Below are positions 54,407 to 64,000 of a stretch of 64,000 nucleotides of DNA, piece after piece. The notes under the pieces are model-generated. The model had not been told where the DNA came from and did not search any database. It worked only from the letters and a program-made list of their open reading frames with translations. The DNA is from Aliiroseovarius sediminilitoris (GTDB taxonomy: Bacteria; Pseudomonadota; Alphaproteobacteria; Rhodobacterales; Rhodobacteraceae), in the NCBI RefSeq assembly GCF_900109955.1, contig NZ_FOJB01000001.1, positions 682,001-746,000 on the forward strand. The letters are read 5' to 3'. The position numbers were made by a program, and so were the translations under genes. How positions within the stretch are numbered: the first letter of the stretch is position 1; each line of letters opens with the position of its first letter.

Positions 54407-55492
54407 TTACACCGTGGCGGTTTTGTTAAAGCGGATACGGTAATGGGACAGCACATCCATCGCCAGAAGGAAGAACATCAGCATCCCCTGAAACATCTGA
54501 ATGGCGGCCCCTGGCAAACCCAGCATCAGTTGCGCCAGTTCTCCGCCGATATAGGTCAGGGCCATCAAAAGCGCGGCCAGCAGGATGCCAATGGGGTGAA
54601 GACGGCCAAGGAAGGCCACGATGATCGCGGTGAACCCATAGCCAGAGTTGAAGTCGATGGTGATTTGCCCTGAGGGGCCCGAGACCTCGAACAGCCCGGC
54701 AAGCCCGGCCAACGCCCCTGATGTGCCCAGACAAAACAGGATCAGACGGGTCGGATTGACCCCAGCAAACCGCGCCGCCCGCGGCGCTTCGCCTGTCAGA
54801 CGCACATGAAAGCCCAGCATATGCCGGGTCAGCAAAACATAGGTGAAGATGACGGCAATAAAGGCCGCGGCCACACCCCAGTGCATGCCGGTGCCGCTGA
54901 TCAGTTCGGTGTTATAGGCGGCAGGAAAATCACGAAAATTGCGTGATCCGGGGAACCCCATGCCCTCGGGGTTCTTCAAAAGTCCCTGACTGACCGAAGC
55001 CAAAAGGTTCTCGGCGACATAGGCCAGCATCAGGCTGACGAGAATTTCGTTGGTACCAAATTTGACTTTCAACAGACCTGGTATCATGGCCCAGGCCCAG
55101 CCGCCGATTGCTCCCGCCAGCACCATGGCCGGGAAAATCAGAACGCTTTCAGATGGATAAAAGACCAGCCCGACACCTGCGCCGCAGATGGCCCCCATGA
55201 TGTATTGGCCTTCCGCCCCGATGTTCCAGATGCCCGCGCGAAACCCAAGGCTTAGACCGATGGCGATCAGGATCAGCGGAGCGGCTTTGACCAGAAGTTG
55301 TGGGCGTGAATAGGGTCCGAAAGTTTCGTGAAACAGCGGGTCCCAGAAGATTGTGCGGATGGCTTCCAATGGGGGCTTTCCGAGCATCCAGAACATTATG
55401 CCACCCGCGATCATCGTAGCGACGACCGCAAGGATCGGAGTGAACCCTGCCCAGATTTTTGACGGCTGAGGACGTTTTTCCAGATGTATCAT
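54407..55492 (-). CDS. BMP-type ABC transporter permease (first)
   Basis: A 361-residue permease of the BPD_transp_2 family. It has a longer N-terminus than its partner (KIWAGFTPILAVVATMIAGG) and the family loop FRAGIWNIGAEGQYIMGAIC. The later YTxLTRHMLGF-type loop precedes APRAARFAGVNPTRLILFCL. Overlaps the ATPase gene by four bases (ATGA), so the transporter proteins are made in step. Confidence 0.93.
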   Translation of the reverse strand: MIHLEKRPQPSKIWAGFTPILAVVATMIAGGIMFWMLGKPPLEAIRTIFWDPLFHETFGPYSRPQLLVKAAPLILIAIGLSLGFRAGIWNIGAEGQYIMGAICGAGVGLVFYPSESVLIFPAMVLAGAIGGWAWAMIPGLLKVKFGTNEILVSLMLAYVAENLLASVSQGLLKNPEGMGFPGSRNFRDFPAAYNTELISGTGMHWGVAAAFIAVIFTYVLLTRHMLGFHVRLTGEAPRAARFAGVNPTRLILFCLGTSGALAGLAGLFEVSGPSGQITIDFNSGYGFTAIIVAFLGRLHPIGILLAALLMALTYIGGELAQLMLGLPGAAIQMFQGMLMFFLLAMDVLSHYRIRFNKTATV

Positions 55493-57018
55493 GCCGCGCT
55501 CTCCTGCTCGCCGCCGCCCATCATCAGGCCGATGGTTTCAACATCCAGATCTTGGGTTGCCACCGGATCGGCCAGACGACCCTCGTTCAACGCGGTGAAA
55601 CGGTCTGCGATTTCCATCAACTCATCCAGATCCTGACTGATCACGATCACTGCCGCGCCATGATGGGCAAGGTCCAGAAGAGATTGCCGGATCGCCGCCG
55701 CGGCCGAGGCATCCACCCCCCAGGTCGGTTGATTCACCACCAGCACCTCCGGCCGTTGCAGCACCTCGCGCCCGATGACGAATTTCTGCAAATTGCCGCC
55801 AGACAGCGAACCGGCGGCGTTGTCCGGCCCTGGGGTGCGCACGTCAAATTCCTTGATGACCTTGCGAGCAAAGGTTTCGGCCTTGCCCCAGCGCAGAAAA
55901 CCGCGTTTGACGAGCTTTTCACGCACAGCGCCTGTCAGAAGGGCGTTTTCGGTCAAGCTCATATCAGGCGCCGCCGAATGTCCAAGACGCTCCTCGGGTG
56001 CCGTCAGCAGACCACGAGCGCGGCGGGCATTGGGGTGCAAATTTCCAATTTCTTCACCCGCCAACGATATTGTCCCGCTTTGGGCACGTCCTTCTCCAGA
56101 CAAGACGGCCAGCAATTCGTCCTGCCCGTTGCCCGCCACACCGCCGACGCCCAATACCTCGCCCTTGTGCACCTCAAGCGAGATGTTGCGCAGGTTCGTA
56201 CCAAACTCGGTCGGGGATTTCATCGACACGTCGGACAAGGACAACGCCACCGGGCCGGGTTTTGCCGCCTCGCGGAACGGCACATGCAGCGTGTCACCCA
56301 CCATCATTTCCGCCAGTTGCCGCGCCGACTTCTCGCGCGGGTCGCAGGTATCGACCACTTTGCCCAACCGCAGAACGGTGGCATGTTCGCAAAGCGAACG
56401 GATCTCTTCCAGCTTGTGCGAAATATACAGGATCGCTGTGCCTTCTGCGGTCAGTTTTCGCAGGGTTCTGAATAGAACATCAACCTCTTGCGGGGTCAGA
56501 ACCGAGGTTGGTTCATCCATAATCAAAAGCTTTGGGTCTTGCAAAAGGCAGCGAATGATCTCGACCCGCTGACGTTCCCCGGCAGACAGTTCCCCCACGA
56601 TGCGCCCCGGATCAAGCGGCAAGCCGTAGGCCTGACTGACCTCGCGTATGCGCGCAGACAGCGCCCGCCGGTCGGGTGGGTTGTCCATCCCCAGCGATAT
56701 GTTTTCGGCAACTGATAGCGCGTTGAACAGGCTGAAATGCTGAAACACCATCGTCACCCCGGAATTGCGCGCCGCCGCCGGATTGATCGGCGCGAAACCT
56801 TCACCGCGAAGCGTCATTTGCCCCGCGTCAGGTTTGACGAGGCCATAGATCATCTTCACAAGCGTCGACTTGCCCGCCCCGTTTTCCCCCAGCAGGGCAT
56901 GAACTTCGCCCGGCAGGATCGAAAATGAGACCTGATCGTTGGCCACAACACCCGGATAGGCTTTCGTCATCCCCTCAAGTGTCAATAGCGCGTTTTCGTG
57001 GCGCGTATCTCCTGTCAC
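55489..57018 (-). CDS. BMP-type ABC transporter ATP-binding protein with two ABC domains
   Basis: A 509-residue tandem ATPase of the ribose/nucleoside type. Domain 1 is complete: Walker A GENGAGKSTLVKM, signature LSAGERQRVEI, Walker B LLIMDEPTSVL. Domain 2 has a degenerate Walker A (GVAGNGQDELLAVLSG, no Lys) but keeps signature LSGGNLQKFVIG and VVNQPTWGVD, as usual in this family. The likely start is the GTG at 57018, giving MTGDTRHENALLTLEGMTKA and standard length; the ORF is open to 57168 inside xdhC. This implies a 44-base overlap with xdhC. Confidence 0.92.
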   Translation of the reverse strand: MTGDTRHENALLTLEGMTKAYPGVVANDQVSFSILPGEVHALLGENGAGKSTLVKMIYGLVKPDAGQMTLRGEGFAPINPAAARNSGVTMVFQHFSLFNALSVAENISLGMDNPPDRRALSARIREVSQAYGLPLDPGRIVGELSAGERQRVEIIRCLLQDPKLLIMDEPTSVLTPQEVDVLFRTLRKLTAEGTAILYISHKLEEIRSLCEHATVLRLGKVVDTCDPREKSARQLAEMMVGDTLHVPFREAAKPGPVALSLSDVSMKSPTEFGTNLRNISLEVHKGEVLGVGGVAGNGQDELLAVLSGEGRAQSGTISLAGEEIGNLHPNARRARGLLTAPEERLGHSAAPDMSLTENALLTGAVREKLVKRGFLRWGKAETFARKVIKEFDVRTPGPDNAAGSLSGGNLQKFVIGREVLQRPEVLVVNQPTWGVDASAAAAIRQSLLDLAHHGAAVIVISQDLDELMEIADRFTALNEGRLADPVATQDLDVETIGLMMGGGEQESAA

Positions 57019-57967
57019 CTGGCATTCCCCTGTTGATTTTTTCTTTGTTTGCCACGCCTTTAAGTAGCGCGGAGGCAACCCCGATCGCAATGGCTTGCGG
57101 GGTTTTACCAAGGCCCGGATCACCGATCGGGCATTGAATTCTGTTGATCTGTGCGACGCTGTGGCCAAGCGCGGCCAATCGCTTTCGAAACCGCGCCCAT
57201 TTGGTTGCAGAGCCGATCAGTCCGGCACCGGCGAACGGGCGAGACAGGATCGCATGGCATAGGTCCAGATCCAGGCTGTGGCTATAGGTCAGCACCAGAT
57301 GATGCGCGTCATGCGGGGCCAGCCGTGCGGCAACAGCGGGATGGGGTGCTGGCAGGGCGGTCACACGCTCTGCAATGGCGTCCGGAAACCTGTCTGTGCC
57401 TGTATCGACCCATGTGATCGCCAGATCGTGCACCGGCGACAGAACATTGACCAGCGCCCGCCCGACATGCCCGGCGCCATAAATCCAGATGGGTGTGGTG
57501 GGCCGGGTCAGGGGCTCGATCATCCACCCATGCAGAAGTTGTGGGGCAGGGCGCAGCCCCTTGGCCCGCGCCTTATCCAGAACACGCTTTACGGCCAAGG
57601 GTGTTGTGTCGACGGCCATCACCGCCCGCGCCACGATCCCGTCCCTTTCCGGTCCAGTCAGATCATCCTCTGCAAAACGCTCGGTCAGCAGCGTGACGGC
57701 CCCACCGCAGCATTGACCCAGATCCGGTCCCAGCGGCACGCGTATCAGGGTGCGGCTTCCGCCACCAACCAACAATTCCCGCGCGGCTTCGGTGGCGCGA
57801 TATTCCAATTCTCCGCCCCCGATTGTGCCGCTTTGCCCGCCCTGCCAGACCAACATGGATGCTCCGACCTCGCGCGGGGTTGAACCGGCTGTGGCTGCGA
57901 CAACCACGCGGGCGACCGGGCCGTGTCGCGCGATCGCATCGGCCAGTTGGATCAGATCAAAGCTCAT
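56975..57967 (-). CDS. xdhC: Xanthine dehydrogenase accessory protein XdhC
   Basis: A 330-residue chaperone that binds molybdenum cofactor, promotes its sulfuration and inserts it into XdhB. The N-terminal XdhC/CoxI part contains VVAATAGSTPREVGASMLVW and DLGQCCGGAVTLLTERF, whose Cys pair is implicated in cofactor binding. The C-terminal Rossmann domain has PIWIYGAGHVGRALVNVL and ends in GVASALLKGVANKEK. I chose the ATG at 57967, overlapping the xdhB stop by four bases. Confidence 0.94.
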   Translation of the reverse strand: MSFDLIQLADAIARHGPVARVVVAATAGSTPREVGASMLVWQGGQSGTIGGGELEYRATEAARELLVGGGSRTLIRVPLGPDLGQCCGGAVTLLTERFAEDDLTGPERDGIVARAVMAVDTTPLAVKRVLDKARAKGLRPAPQLLHGWMIEPLTRPTTPIWIYGAGHVGRALVNVLSPVHDLAITWVDTGTDRFPDAIAERVTALPAPHPAVAARLAPHDAHHLVLTYSHSLDLDLCHAILSRPFAGAGLIGSATKWARFRKRLAALGHSVAQINRIQCPIGDPGLGKTPQAIAIGVASALLKGVANKEKINRGMPGDRRYAPRKRAIDT

Positions 57968-60240
57968 CCGGGGCGCACCCGTTCGATGGCGTTCAGAATT
58001 TCCTCGGCCGTGGCCGGGGCGTTCAGGTCGTGATAGCCATCGCCACACGCCGACACCGCATCCGCCAGCGCAAGCCACGCGGAGATACCCAGCATCAAGG
58101 GCGGCTCTCCTACCGCTTTGGAACGGAACACCGTATCCTCGTGATTTGGCTGATCCCACAAATCGACATTGAAGATGCGGGGTCGATCTGAGCAGGCAGG
58201 TATTTTATAGGTCGATGGGGCGTGGGTGCGAAGCCGCCCCTTGCCGTCCCAGACCAACTCCTCGGTGGTCAGCCAACCCGCCCCTTGCACATAACCGCCT
58301 TCGATCTGTCCAATGTCCAAGGCTGGGTTCAGACTGCTGCCCGCGTCATGCAGGATATCGGTGCGCAGAATGCGGTTTTCACCGGTCAGCGTGTCTATGA
58401 CCACTTCGGTCAACGCGACGCCGTGGGCGAAATACAAGAACGGGCGGCCTTGCCCTTTCATCCGATCCCAATTGATGCCGGGGGTCTTGTAAAAGCCCGT
58501 CGCCGACAGGCTGACACGCGCCTCATAGGCTGAGGCGGCAGCTCTGGCAAAGCTGATGGTTTGCCCGTCGGGGCCATGCAGGGCACCATCCTCGTACGAG
58601 ATGCCTTCCGCGTCACACCCCCAAAGCCCCGCCATATGTTCAGACATACGATTGCGTATGGTCAGACATGCCGCCTGCACGGCCATTCCGTTCAAATCCG
58701 ACCCGGAGGACGCCGCCGTGGCGGACGTGTTGGGCACCTTGGCGGTGTCGGTCGCGGTGATCTTGACTGCGTCGATCGGCACGCCAAGGCAGCTTGCGGC
58801 CACCTGCGCCACCTTCTGAAACAGCCCTTGTCCCATCTCGGTGCCGCCATGGTTCATGCGAACCGACCCATCCGCATAGACATGGACCAGCGCACCTGCC
58901 TGGTTCAGATGGGTCAGGGTGAAGCTGATTCCGAATTTGACGGGGGAATAGGCGAGACCCTTTTTCAGAATCGGATTGTCTGCGTTGAATGCGTCCACAC
59001 CTGCCCGTCGCGCTGTATAGTCGGCCCGCTCCAACAAGGCGTCGGTCATAGCCGGGACGTGAAAGCCCTCGATGGTCTGGCCGTAATGCGTAGTTTGCCC
59101 GTCGCGATAGAAATTGGCACGCCGTACCTGAATCGGATCTAACGCCCGCGTGGCAGCGATGTGATCCAGAATGCGTTCGATCCCCAAAACGCCTTGCGGC
59201 CCGCCGAAGCCGCGAAAGGCTGTGGCCGACGTCGTGTTGGTCTTGAGCCGATGGCTTTCGATCCGCACTGCGGGCAGGTGATACGCGTTATCTGCATGTA
59301 GCATCGCGCGGTCGGCCACCGGCAGCGACAAGTCTTGTGACCAGCCGCAGCGGGCAAGCTGCGTGACCTCTAACCCCAGAATGCGACCTTCGTCATCAAC
59401 GCCCGCGCGATAGGTAATGCGGAAATCGTGGCGTTTGCCGGTGATCACCATGTCATCATCGCGGTCATAACGCATCTTGCACGGCCGCCCGGTGCGCCAA
59501 GCAGCCACGGCACAGGCCACGGCCAGCGCGTTGCCCTGACTTTCCTTGCCGCCAAAGCCGCCACCCATCCGGCGGGTTTCAACCCGGATGCCGTGCATCG
59601 GAACGCCCAGCGCCTCGGCCACCTTGTGCTGAATCTCCGTCGGGTGCTGGGTCGAACTATGCACCAGCATGTCGCCGGCTTCTTGCGGTATCACCAATGC
59701 GGCCTGACCTTCCAGGTAGAAGTGCTCTTGCCCGCCCATCTCGAACGATCCGGTGAGTGTGTGCGGGGCGGATTGGATGGCGTCAGCCGCTTCCCCGCGC
59801 GACCAGTTCACCGGGCCGCCTTCAAACCGGCTGTCCGCCGAAATGGCCTCATCTATGGTCAGAACCGCAGGGCGCGGGTCAATGGTGATCTTGGCGTTCC
59901 GGGCGGCTTTGCGGGCGGCAAGATGCGAGGTTGCCACCACTATGAAAATCGGCTGACCGTGATAAAATACTTCACCCTTCGCCAGCAGGGGTTCGTCATG
60001 GACAGAAGGCGACACATCATTCGCGTGGGGCAGGTCGATCGCGGTCAGCACCTCCACCACACCGGGCGACTGGCGCACTCTTGACAAATCGGCGTGAGTG
60101 ATCACGCCGCGAGCTGTATCGCTGAGGCCAAATGCCAGATGCAGGCAGTTGGCTGGCGTCGGGAGGTCATCGACATACCGAGCCTCGCCGGTCACGTGTA
60201 GACGGGCCGCGTCATGGGGAAGAGGGCGACCGACGCTCAT
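57964..60240 (-). CDS. xdhB: Xanthine dehydrogenase molybdopterin-binding subunit
   Basis: The 758-residue large subunit that oxidises hypoxanthine and xanthine to urate. It begins with the hammerhead domain (LHVTGEARYVDDLPTPANCL). Cofactor and active-site segments include TRRMGGGFGGKESQGNALAV, FRGFGGPQGVLGIERILDHI and the catalytic Glu in KAVGEPPLMLGIS near the C-terminus. Organisation with a separate FeS/FAD subunit matches Rhodobacter-type XDH. Four-base overlaps join it to xdhA and xdhC. Confidence 0.96.
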   Translation of the reverse strand: MSVGRPLPHDAARLHVTGEARYVDDLPTPANCLHLAFGLSDTARGVITHADLSRVRQSPGVVEVLTAIDLPHANDVSPSVHDEPLLAKGEVFYHGQPIFIVVATSHLAARKAARNAKITIDPRPAVLTIDEAISADSRFEGGPVNWSRGEAADAIQSAPHTLTGSFEMGGQEHFYLEGQAALVIPQEAGDMLVHSSTQHPTEIQHKVAEALGVPMHGIRVETRRMGGGFGGKESQGNALAVACAVAAWRTGRPCKMRYDRDDDMVITGKRHDFRITYRAGVDDEGRILGLEVTQLARCGWSQDLSLPVADRAMLHADNAYHLPAVRIESHRLKTNTTSATAFRGFGGPQGVLGIERILDHIAATRALDPIQVRRANFYRDGQTTHYGQTIEGFHVPAMTDALLERADYTARRAGVDAFNADNPILKKGLAYSPVKFGISFTLTHLNQAGALVHVYADGSVRMNHGGTEMGQGLFQKVAQVAASCLGVPIDAVKITATDTAKVPNTSATAASSGSDLNGMAVQAACLTIRNRMSEHMAGLWGCDAEGISYEDGALHGPDGQTISFARAAASAYEARVSLSATGFYKTPGINWDRMKGQGRPFLYFAHGVALTEVVIDTLTGENRILRTDILHDAGSSLNPALDIGQIEGGYVQGAGWLTTEELVWDGKGRLRTHAPSTYKIPACSDRPRIFNVDLWDQPNHEDTVFRSKAVGEPPLMLGISAWLALADAVSACGDGYHDLNAPATAEEILNAIERVRPG

Positions 60241-61607
60241 GGCTGCACCTCAAGCACGGATGTGGTCAGCCCCTGATCTTCATGCCAGTAGCGTATCAGT
60301 AGATTCTGCGCGGTCTTCATCCGGTATCTGGCCGACGCCCGCATGTCGGACATTGGTGTGAAGTCTTTCTTGAACAGCGGGAGCGCGGTGCGGATGCTCT
60401 CTTCGGTCCACGGCTTGTCCATCAGGGCTGCTTCGACATGGGACGCGCGCTTGGGAATCCCAGCCATGCCGCCGAACGCAATGCGCGCCTGCGTGACAGT
60501 GCCGTCCTGTACCGTAATGTTAAACGCCCCCAAAACGGCCGAGATGTCCTGATCGAACCGTTTGGACAGCTTATAGACCCGCAACCGATCTGGCTGGCGC
60601 TTGAAAGAAACAGCCTCAACAAACTCACCGCGGCGGCGATCTTGTTTGCCATAGTCGATAAAGAAACTTTCCAGCGGGATCGCCCGCGTCTCGGACCCGC
60701 GCCGCAGGTGCAATGTGGCGTCAAGGGCAATCAGGGCCGGCGGCGTGTCACCGATGGGGGACCCGTTCGCGATATTGCCGCCAACGGTCGCAACGTTACG
60801 CACTTGGATCGAAGCGAAGCGGCGCAACATCTCGGCAAAGTGGGGATGGTGCGTGGCAACGGCCCTGCGCAGGTCTTCCAGCGTGACGCCCGCACCAATA
60901 CGGATATTGTCGTCGCCAATGTGAATGTCTTTCAGATCTTTGACGCCATTCAGGAAGATCACCGGGTTCAGGTCCCGCAGTGCTTTGGTGGCCCAAAGCC
61001 CGACATCCGTCGCCCCTGCAATCAAGGTTGCGTGGGGCGAGGTCATCAGCGCATGTGCAAGTTCGTCTGAAGTTTCGGGTCGGGCAGGATCCTTGTGGTG
61101 AGCTGTATCCGGCAACGTGCCTGCGCGGGGGTTAAACCCTTCGGGCACCGCTTCACGCGCTGCATCTTCGGCGGCGCGAATAATCGGGGCGTAACCCGTG
61201 CAACGGCACAGGTTGCCCGCCAGAACATCGTCATGGTTCTGATCGCCGTTCAAATGTGCCGCAGCCAGCGACATGGTGATGCCGGGGGTACAAAAACCGC
61301 ATTGCGACCCGTGCCGGTCGATCATCGCGTCCTGCACCGGGTGAAGTTGGTCGCCTTCTGCCAGCCCTTCGACGGTGGTCAGAGATTTTCCGTTCAATTG
61401 GCCAAGAAACAGGATGCAGGCGTTAACTGCTTTTGCGCCATGAGCGTCTGCGACAATGATCGTGCACGCGCCGCAATCGCCTTCGTTGCAACCTTCCTTT
61501 GTCCCGGTCAGTCCTTGAGTATCGCGCAGCCAATCCAGTGCAGACCGCGTTGGGTCTGCATCATGCAGGGTCACACTCTCTCCGTTCAGAAGAAAGGCGA
61601 TATCCAT
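60237..61607 (-). CDS. xdhA: Xanthine dehydrogenase FeS/FAD subunit
   Basis: The 456-residue small subunit. The N-terminal 2Fe-2S ferredoxin domain has [14 protein letters not shown]; the second 2Fe-2S domain has [13 protein letters not shown] and [17 protein letters not shown] domain follows ([20 protein letters not shown] and [20 protein letters not shown]). Electrons pass from molybdenum through these centres to NAD. It is the first gene of the operon; the divergent VOC gene and an inverted repeat lie upstream. Confidence 0.96.
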   Translation of the reverse strand: MDIAFLLNGESVTLHDADPTRSALDWLRDTQGLTGTKEGCNEGDCGACTIIVADAHGAKAVNACILFLGQLNGKSLTTVEGLAEGDQLHPVQDAMIDRHGSQCGFCTPGITMSLAAAHLNGDQNHDDVLAGNLCRCTGYAPIIRAAEDAAREAVPEGFNPRAGTLPDTAHHKDPARPETSDELAHALMTSPHATLIAGATDVGLWATKALRDLNPVIFLNGVKDLKDIHIGDDNIRIGAGVTLEDLRRAVATHHPHFAEMLRRFASIQVRNVATVGGNIANGSPIGDTPPALIALDATLHLRRGSETRAIPLESFFIDYGKQDRRRGEFVEAVSFKRQPDRLRVYKLSKRFDQDISAVLGAFNITVQDGTVTQARIAFGGMAGIPKRASHVEAALMDKPWTEESIRTALPLFKKDFTPMSDMRASARYRMKTAQNLLIRYWHEDQGLTTSVLEVQP

Positions 61608-61803
61608 GAGATTCGTCCCGCCGCGTTACCCTGTTGTTGCCCCGGTTTGCCAGTCTTCGATGCGGCGTAGAAAACAGGCGGGGTTTATTGGTGTTGATCA
61701 AGCAAAGCCGAGAATCGGCGCTCTGGCAAGAAATTCCTTGCTTGTGGGTGCGACATCGCCTTTGAGGCACGTCCAGTCCCGAAGGGTTGCCCGAGTGAAT
61801 GGA

Positions 61804-61829
61804 TTGCAGTATGCAAAGGTATACAGCAA
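61804..61829. promoter_or_regulatory. Inverted repeat between xdhA and the VOC gene, candidate operator
   Basis: TTGCAGTATGC (61804-61814) and GTATACAGCAA (61819-61829) form an 11-base inverted repeat with two mismatches and a four-base spacer. The core GTATAC resembles half-sites seen for GntR-family repressors. It lies 14 bases before the GTG of the VOC gene and about 200 bases upstream of xdhA, so it could affect either gene. Confidence 0.5.
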
Positions 61830-61843
61830 ATAGGCGAGGCGCC

Positions 61844-62206
61844 GTGATTACTCAGTTGCACCACGTTCAACTGGCCATGCCGAAAGGGCAGGAAGACCGC
61901 GCAGTCCGATTTTATGCTGATCTTCTGGGCCTAAAGGTTGAGCCAAAGCCTGACATCCTAGCCAAACGTGGCGGGGTTTGGTTTCGCCACGGCGATGTAC
62001 GTGTCCATCTTGGTGTTGAAGAGCTGTTCACACCCGCAAAGAAGGCTCATCCCGCTTTTCTGTGTGATGATCTGAACGCATTGGCACGAACGCTTGAAGC
62101 AGCGGAGTTTCCTGTGCGCTGGGATGAAAAGCTCAGCGGTTTCAGGCGATTTTATACCGCCGACCCATTCGGAAATCGCATCGAGTTCCTGCGCTCCGAG
62201 GATTGA
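61844..62206 (+). CDS. VOC-family (glyoxalase-like) protein
   Basis: A 120-residue single vicinal-oxygen-chelate domain. The motif order is LHHVQLAMPKGQEDRAVRFY, then GVWFRHGDVRVHLGVEE, and the closing TADPFGNRIEFL, each typical of the glyoxalase/bleomycin-resistance fold. The GTG at 61844, preceded by TAGGCGAGG, places the start directly before the fold; an ATG at 61799 would add 15 unrelated residues. Metal ligands are likely His and Glu but the reaction is unknown. It is divergent from xdhA and 47 bases before dnaE. Confidence 0.85.
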   Translation: MITQLHHVQLAMPKGQEDRAVRFYADLLGLKVEPKPDILAKRGGVWFRHGDVRVHLGVEELFTPAKKAHPAFLCDDLNALARTLEAAEFPVRWDEKLSGFRRFYTADPFGNRIEFLRSED

Positions 62207-62253
62207 TCGTTTCTGTGCTTCCCCCGTGCCGGGTGCTCGTCTAGTTTGACGGC

Positions 62254-64000
62254 ATGACGAAGCATCCCCGATTCATTCACCTGCGTGTGCACACCGAATA
62301 CTCCCTGTTGGAAGGGGCCATTCCGGTCAAGACGCTGCCGGGCCTGTGTGCTGCTGCGGGGATGCCTGCGGTCGCCGTCACAGATACCAACAACATGTTC
62401 TCTGCGCTTGAGTTTTCGGTGACGGCCGCTGGCGATGGTGTTCAGCCGATCATGGGGTGCCAGGTCGATGTGGCGTTCGACACGCCCGCCCCCGGCGAAA
62501 AACCCCGCCCTGCCGCGCCGCTCGTTTTGTTGGCGCAGAATGAGCGTGGGTATGAAAACCTGATGAAGCTCAATTCCTGCCTCTATATCGACAAGGGCGC
62601 AGAGCTGCCGCAGGTTCAGCTTGATGAACTGGAACGATATTCCGAGGGGTTGATCTGTTTGACGGGCGGATCGGAAGGGCCGGTGGGTCGGTTGTTGCAG
62701 GATGGGCAACGTCCGAAAGCCGAGGCGCTGATGCGGCGGTTTCATGCATGTTACGGCGACCGCCTTTATGTCGAGTTGCAGCGCCATCCCGGCGAGGGTG
62801 GGCAGACGACACAGGCCGAGCGCGCGACCGAGCAGGGCTTTGTCGAAATGGCATATGCGATGGGCATTCCGCTTGTTGCGACCAACGACGCCTATTTCCC
62901 CAAGCAGAAGCTTTACGAGGCACATGACGCCCTGATTTGCATTAAAGAAGGCGCTTATGTTGACCAGCAGGAAGGCCGCCGTCGTCTGACGCCTCAGCAC
63001 TACTTCAAAAGCCCCGAAGAGATGATCACGCTGTTTGCCGATCTGCCCGAGGCGATTGACAACACCGTGGAAATAGCCCGCCGCTGTGCCTTCATGGCCT
63101 ATCGCCGCGACCCGATCCTGCCCAAGTTTGCCGATGACGAGGTCGAGGAACTGCGCCGTCAGGCCAATGAAGGGTTGCAGGGTCGACTGGCCGTGATCCC
63201 CCACGCGGTCAGCATCGAGGATTACCAGAAACGTCTGGATTTCGAGTTGGACATCATCGAGGGCATGGGTTTCCCCGGCTATTTCCTGATCGTGGCCGAT
63301 TTCATCAAATGGGCCAAGGATCACGAGATCCCCGTCGGTCCGGGCCGCGGTTCGGGGGCTGGCAGTCTGGTTGCCTATGCACTGACCATCACCGACCTTG
63401 ACCCCCTGCGCTATTCACTGTTGTTCGAACGGTTCCTGAACCCCGAGCGTGTGTCGATGCCCGACTTCGACATCGACTTCTGCATGGATCGTCGGGAAGA
63501 GGTGATCCGGTATGTGCAAGAGAAATACGGCCGCGACAAGGTGGGGCAAATCATCACCTTCGGCGCGCTTCTGTCCAAGGCCGCCGTGCGCGATGTGGGG
63601 CGGGTGTTGCAGATGCCTTACGGGCAGGTGGATCGCCTGTCCAAACTGATCCCTGTCGAAGGGGTGAAGCCTGTCTCGATCGAAAAGGCACTGGCGGAAG
63701 AGCCGCGCCTGCGCGAAGAAGCCCGCGCCGAAGAGGTTGTTGACCGGTTGCTGACCTATGGCCAGCAGGTGGAAGGGCTGTTGCGAAATGCTTCGACACA
63801 CGCCGCGGGTGTGGTGATTGGGGACAGGCCGCTGGACGCGCTGGTGCCACTGTATCAGGATCCCAAATCCGACATGCCCGCGACCCAGTTCAACATGAAA
63901 TGGGTTGAACAGGCGGGGCTGGTCAAGTTCGACTTTCTGGGGCTGAAAACACTGACCGTCATCCAGAATGCCGTGGACCTGATCCGCGGGCAGGGGCGTG
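62254..64000 (+). CDS. dnaE: DNA polymerase III alpha subunit, C-terminus cut by window edge
   Basis: Replicative polymerase catalytic subunit; 582 codons are visible and the frame is open at base 64000. The PHP domain (about 5-270) begins [20 protein letters not shown]. The palm domain contains [18 protein letters not shown] and the catalytic PDFDIDF with Asp404 and Asp406, equivalent to Asp401 and Asp403 of E. coli. [16 protein letters not shown] follows. The type matches DnaE1 rather than the DnaE2 error-prone homologue. No ribosome-binding site of note precedes the ATG. Confidence 0.96.
   Translation, partial: MTKHPRFIHLRVHTEYSLLEGAIPVKTLPGLCAAAGMPAVAVTDTNNMFSALEFSVTAAGDGVQPIMGCQVDVAFDTPAPGEKPRPAAPLVLLAQNERGYENLMKLNSCLYIDKGAELPQVQLDELERYSEGLICLTGGSEGPVGRLLQDGQRPKAEALMRRFHACYGDRLYVELQRHPGEGGQTTQAERATEQGFVEMAYAMGIPLVATNDAYFPKQKLYEAHDALICIKEGAYVDQQEGRRRLTPQHYFKSPEEMITLFADLPEAIDNTVEIARRCAFMAYRRDPILPKFADDEVEELRRQANEGLQGRLAVIPHAVSIEDYQKRLDFELDIIEGMGFPGYFLIVADFIKWAKDHEIPVGPGRGSGAGSLVAYALTITDLDPLRYSLLFERFLNPERVSMPDFDIDFCMDRREEVIRYVQEKYGRDKVGQIITFGALLSKAAVRDVGRVLQMPYGQVDRLSKLIPVEGVKPVSIEKALAEEPRLREEARAEEVVDRLLTYGQQVEGLLRNASTHAAGVVIGDRPLDALVPLYQDPKSDMPATQFNMKWVEQAGLVKFDFLGLKTLTVIQNAVDLIRGQGR

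Overview
The window is a gene-dense, GC-rich chromosomal segment with the gene content and style of an alphaproteobacterium, most likely a marine Rhodobacteraceae (roseobacter-type) genome. The indications are the gatCA, panBC and xdhABC arrangements, an ALDH16-like tandem aldehyde dehydrogenase next to deoC, a DUF1523 protein, a class A RNase P RNA beside rpmG, and intergenic hairpin repeats that I recall from this family. I see no prophage, insertion sequence, tRNA, rRNA operon or CRISPR array. The left edge cuts a pseudouridine synthase and the right edge cuts dnaE.

Layout. 1-6,300: translation and RNA genes (pseudouridine synthase, tadA, gatC-gatA, rnpB, rpmG) with a lipoprotein and an AmpD-like amidase. 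6,300-17,900: single genes, including an SGNH hydrolase, a Bax inhibitor-1 protein, a DUF1127/LysR divergent pair, an MDR oxidoreductase, an XRE regulator, hisN, two purine deaminases (8-oxoguanine deaminase-like and guaD), mgtE, a 5-formyl-THF cyclo-ligase and a YmdB-like phosphodiesterase. 17,960-24,530: two tail-to-tail SLC13/TrkA-C permeases, a LysE-family exporter gene broken by a 7-bp tandem duplication, an Lrp regulator, a YebC protein and a DMT permease. 24,578-29,368: an orphan solute-binding protein, panB-panC, a palindromic repeat block and an M20 peptidase.

29,569-37,128 is the least explained part: a coiled-coil protein, a 392-residue protein of unknown function, an AAA+ ATPase with full Walker A, Walker B and second-region motifs, an AT-richer gene with two R-x4-H (HEPN-type) motifs, a 453-residue protein of unknown function, a small membrane protein and a DUF1523 membrane protein. 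From the second gene on they are separated by 14 bases or less or overlap by 4 bases, so they look like one transcription unit. I rate this the best candidate for an undescribed system.

37,189-46,424: deoC plus a tandem ALDH (deoxynucleoside catabolism), then a complete oppABCDF peptide-uptake operon. 46,742-50,372: an acyl-CoA synthetase/GNAT fusion followed directly by a histone-deacetylase-family protein, a plausible reversible lysine-acetylation pair. 51,593-61,607: an eight-gene leftward operon, xdhA-xdhB-xdhC-ABC ATPase-permease-permease-K+ channel-like protein-BMP binding protein. It couples purine or nucleoside uptake to xanthine oxidation. With guaD and the 8-oxoguanine deaminase this gives a guanine to xanthine to urate route inside one window. 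A VOC protein and dnaE close the window.
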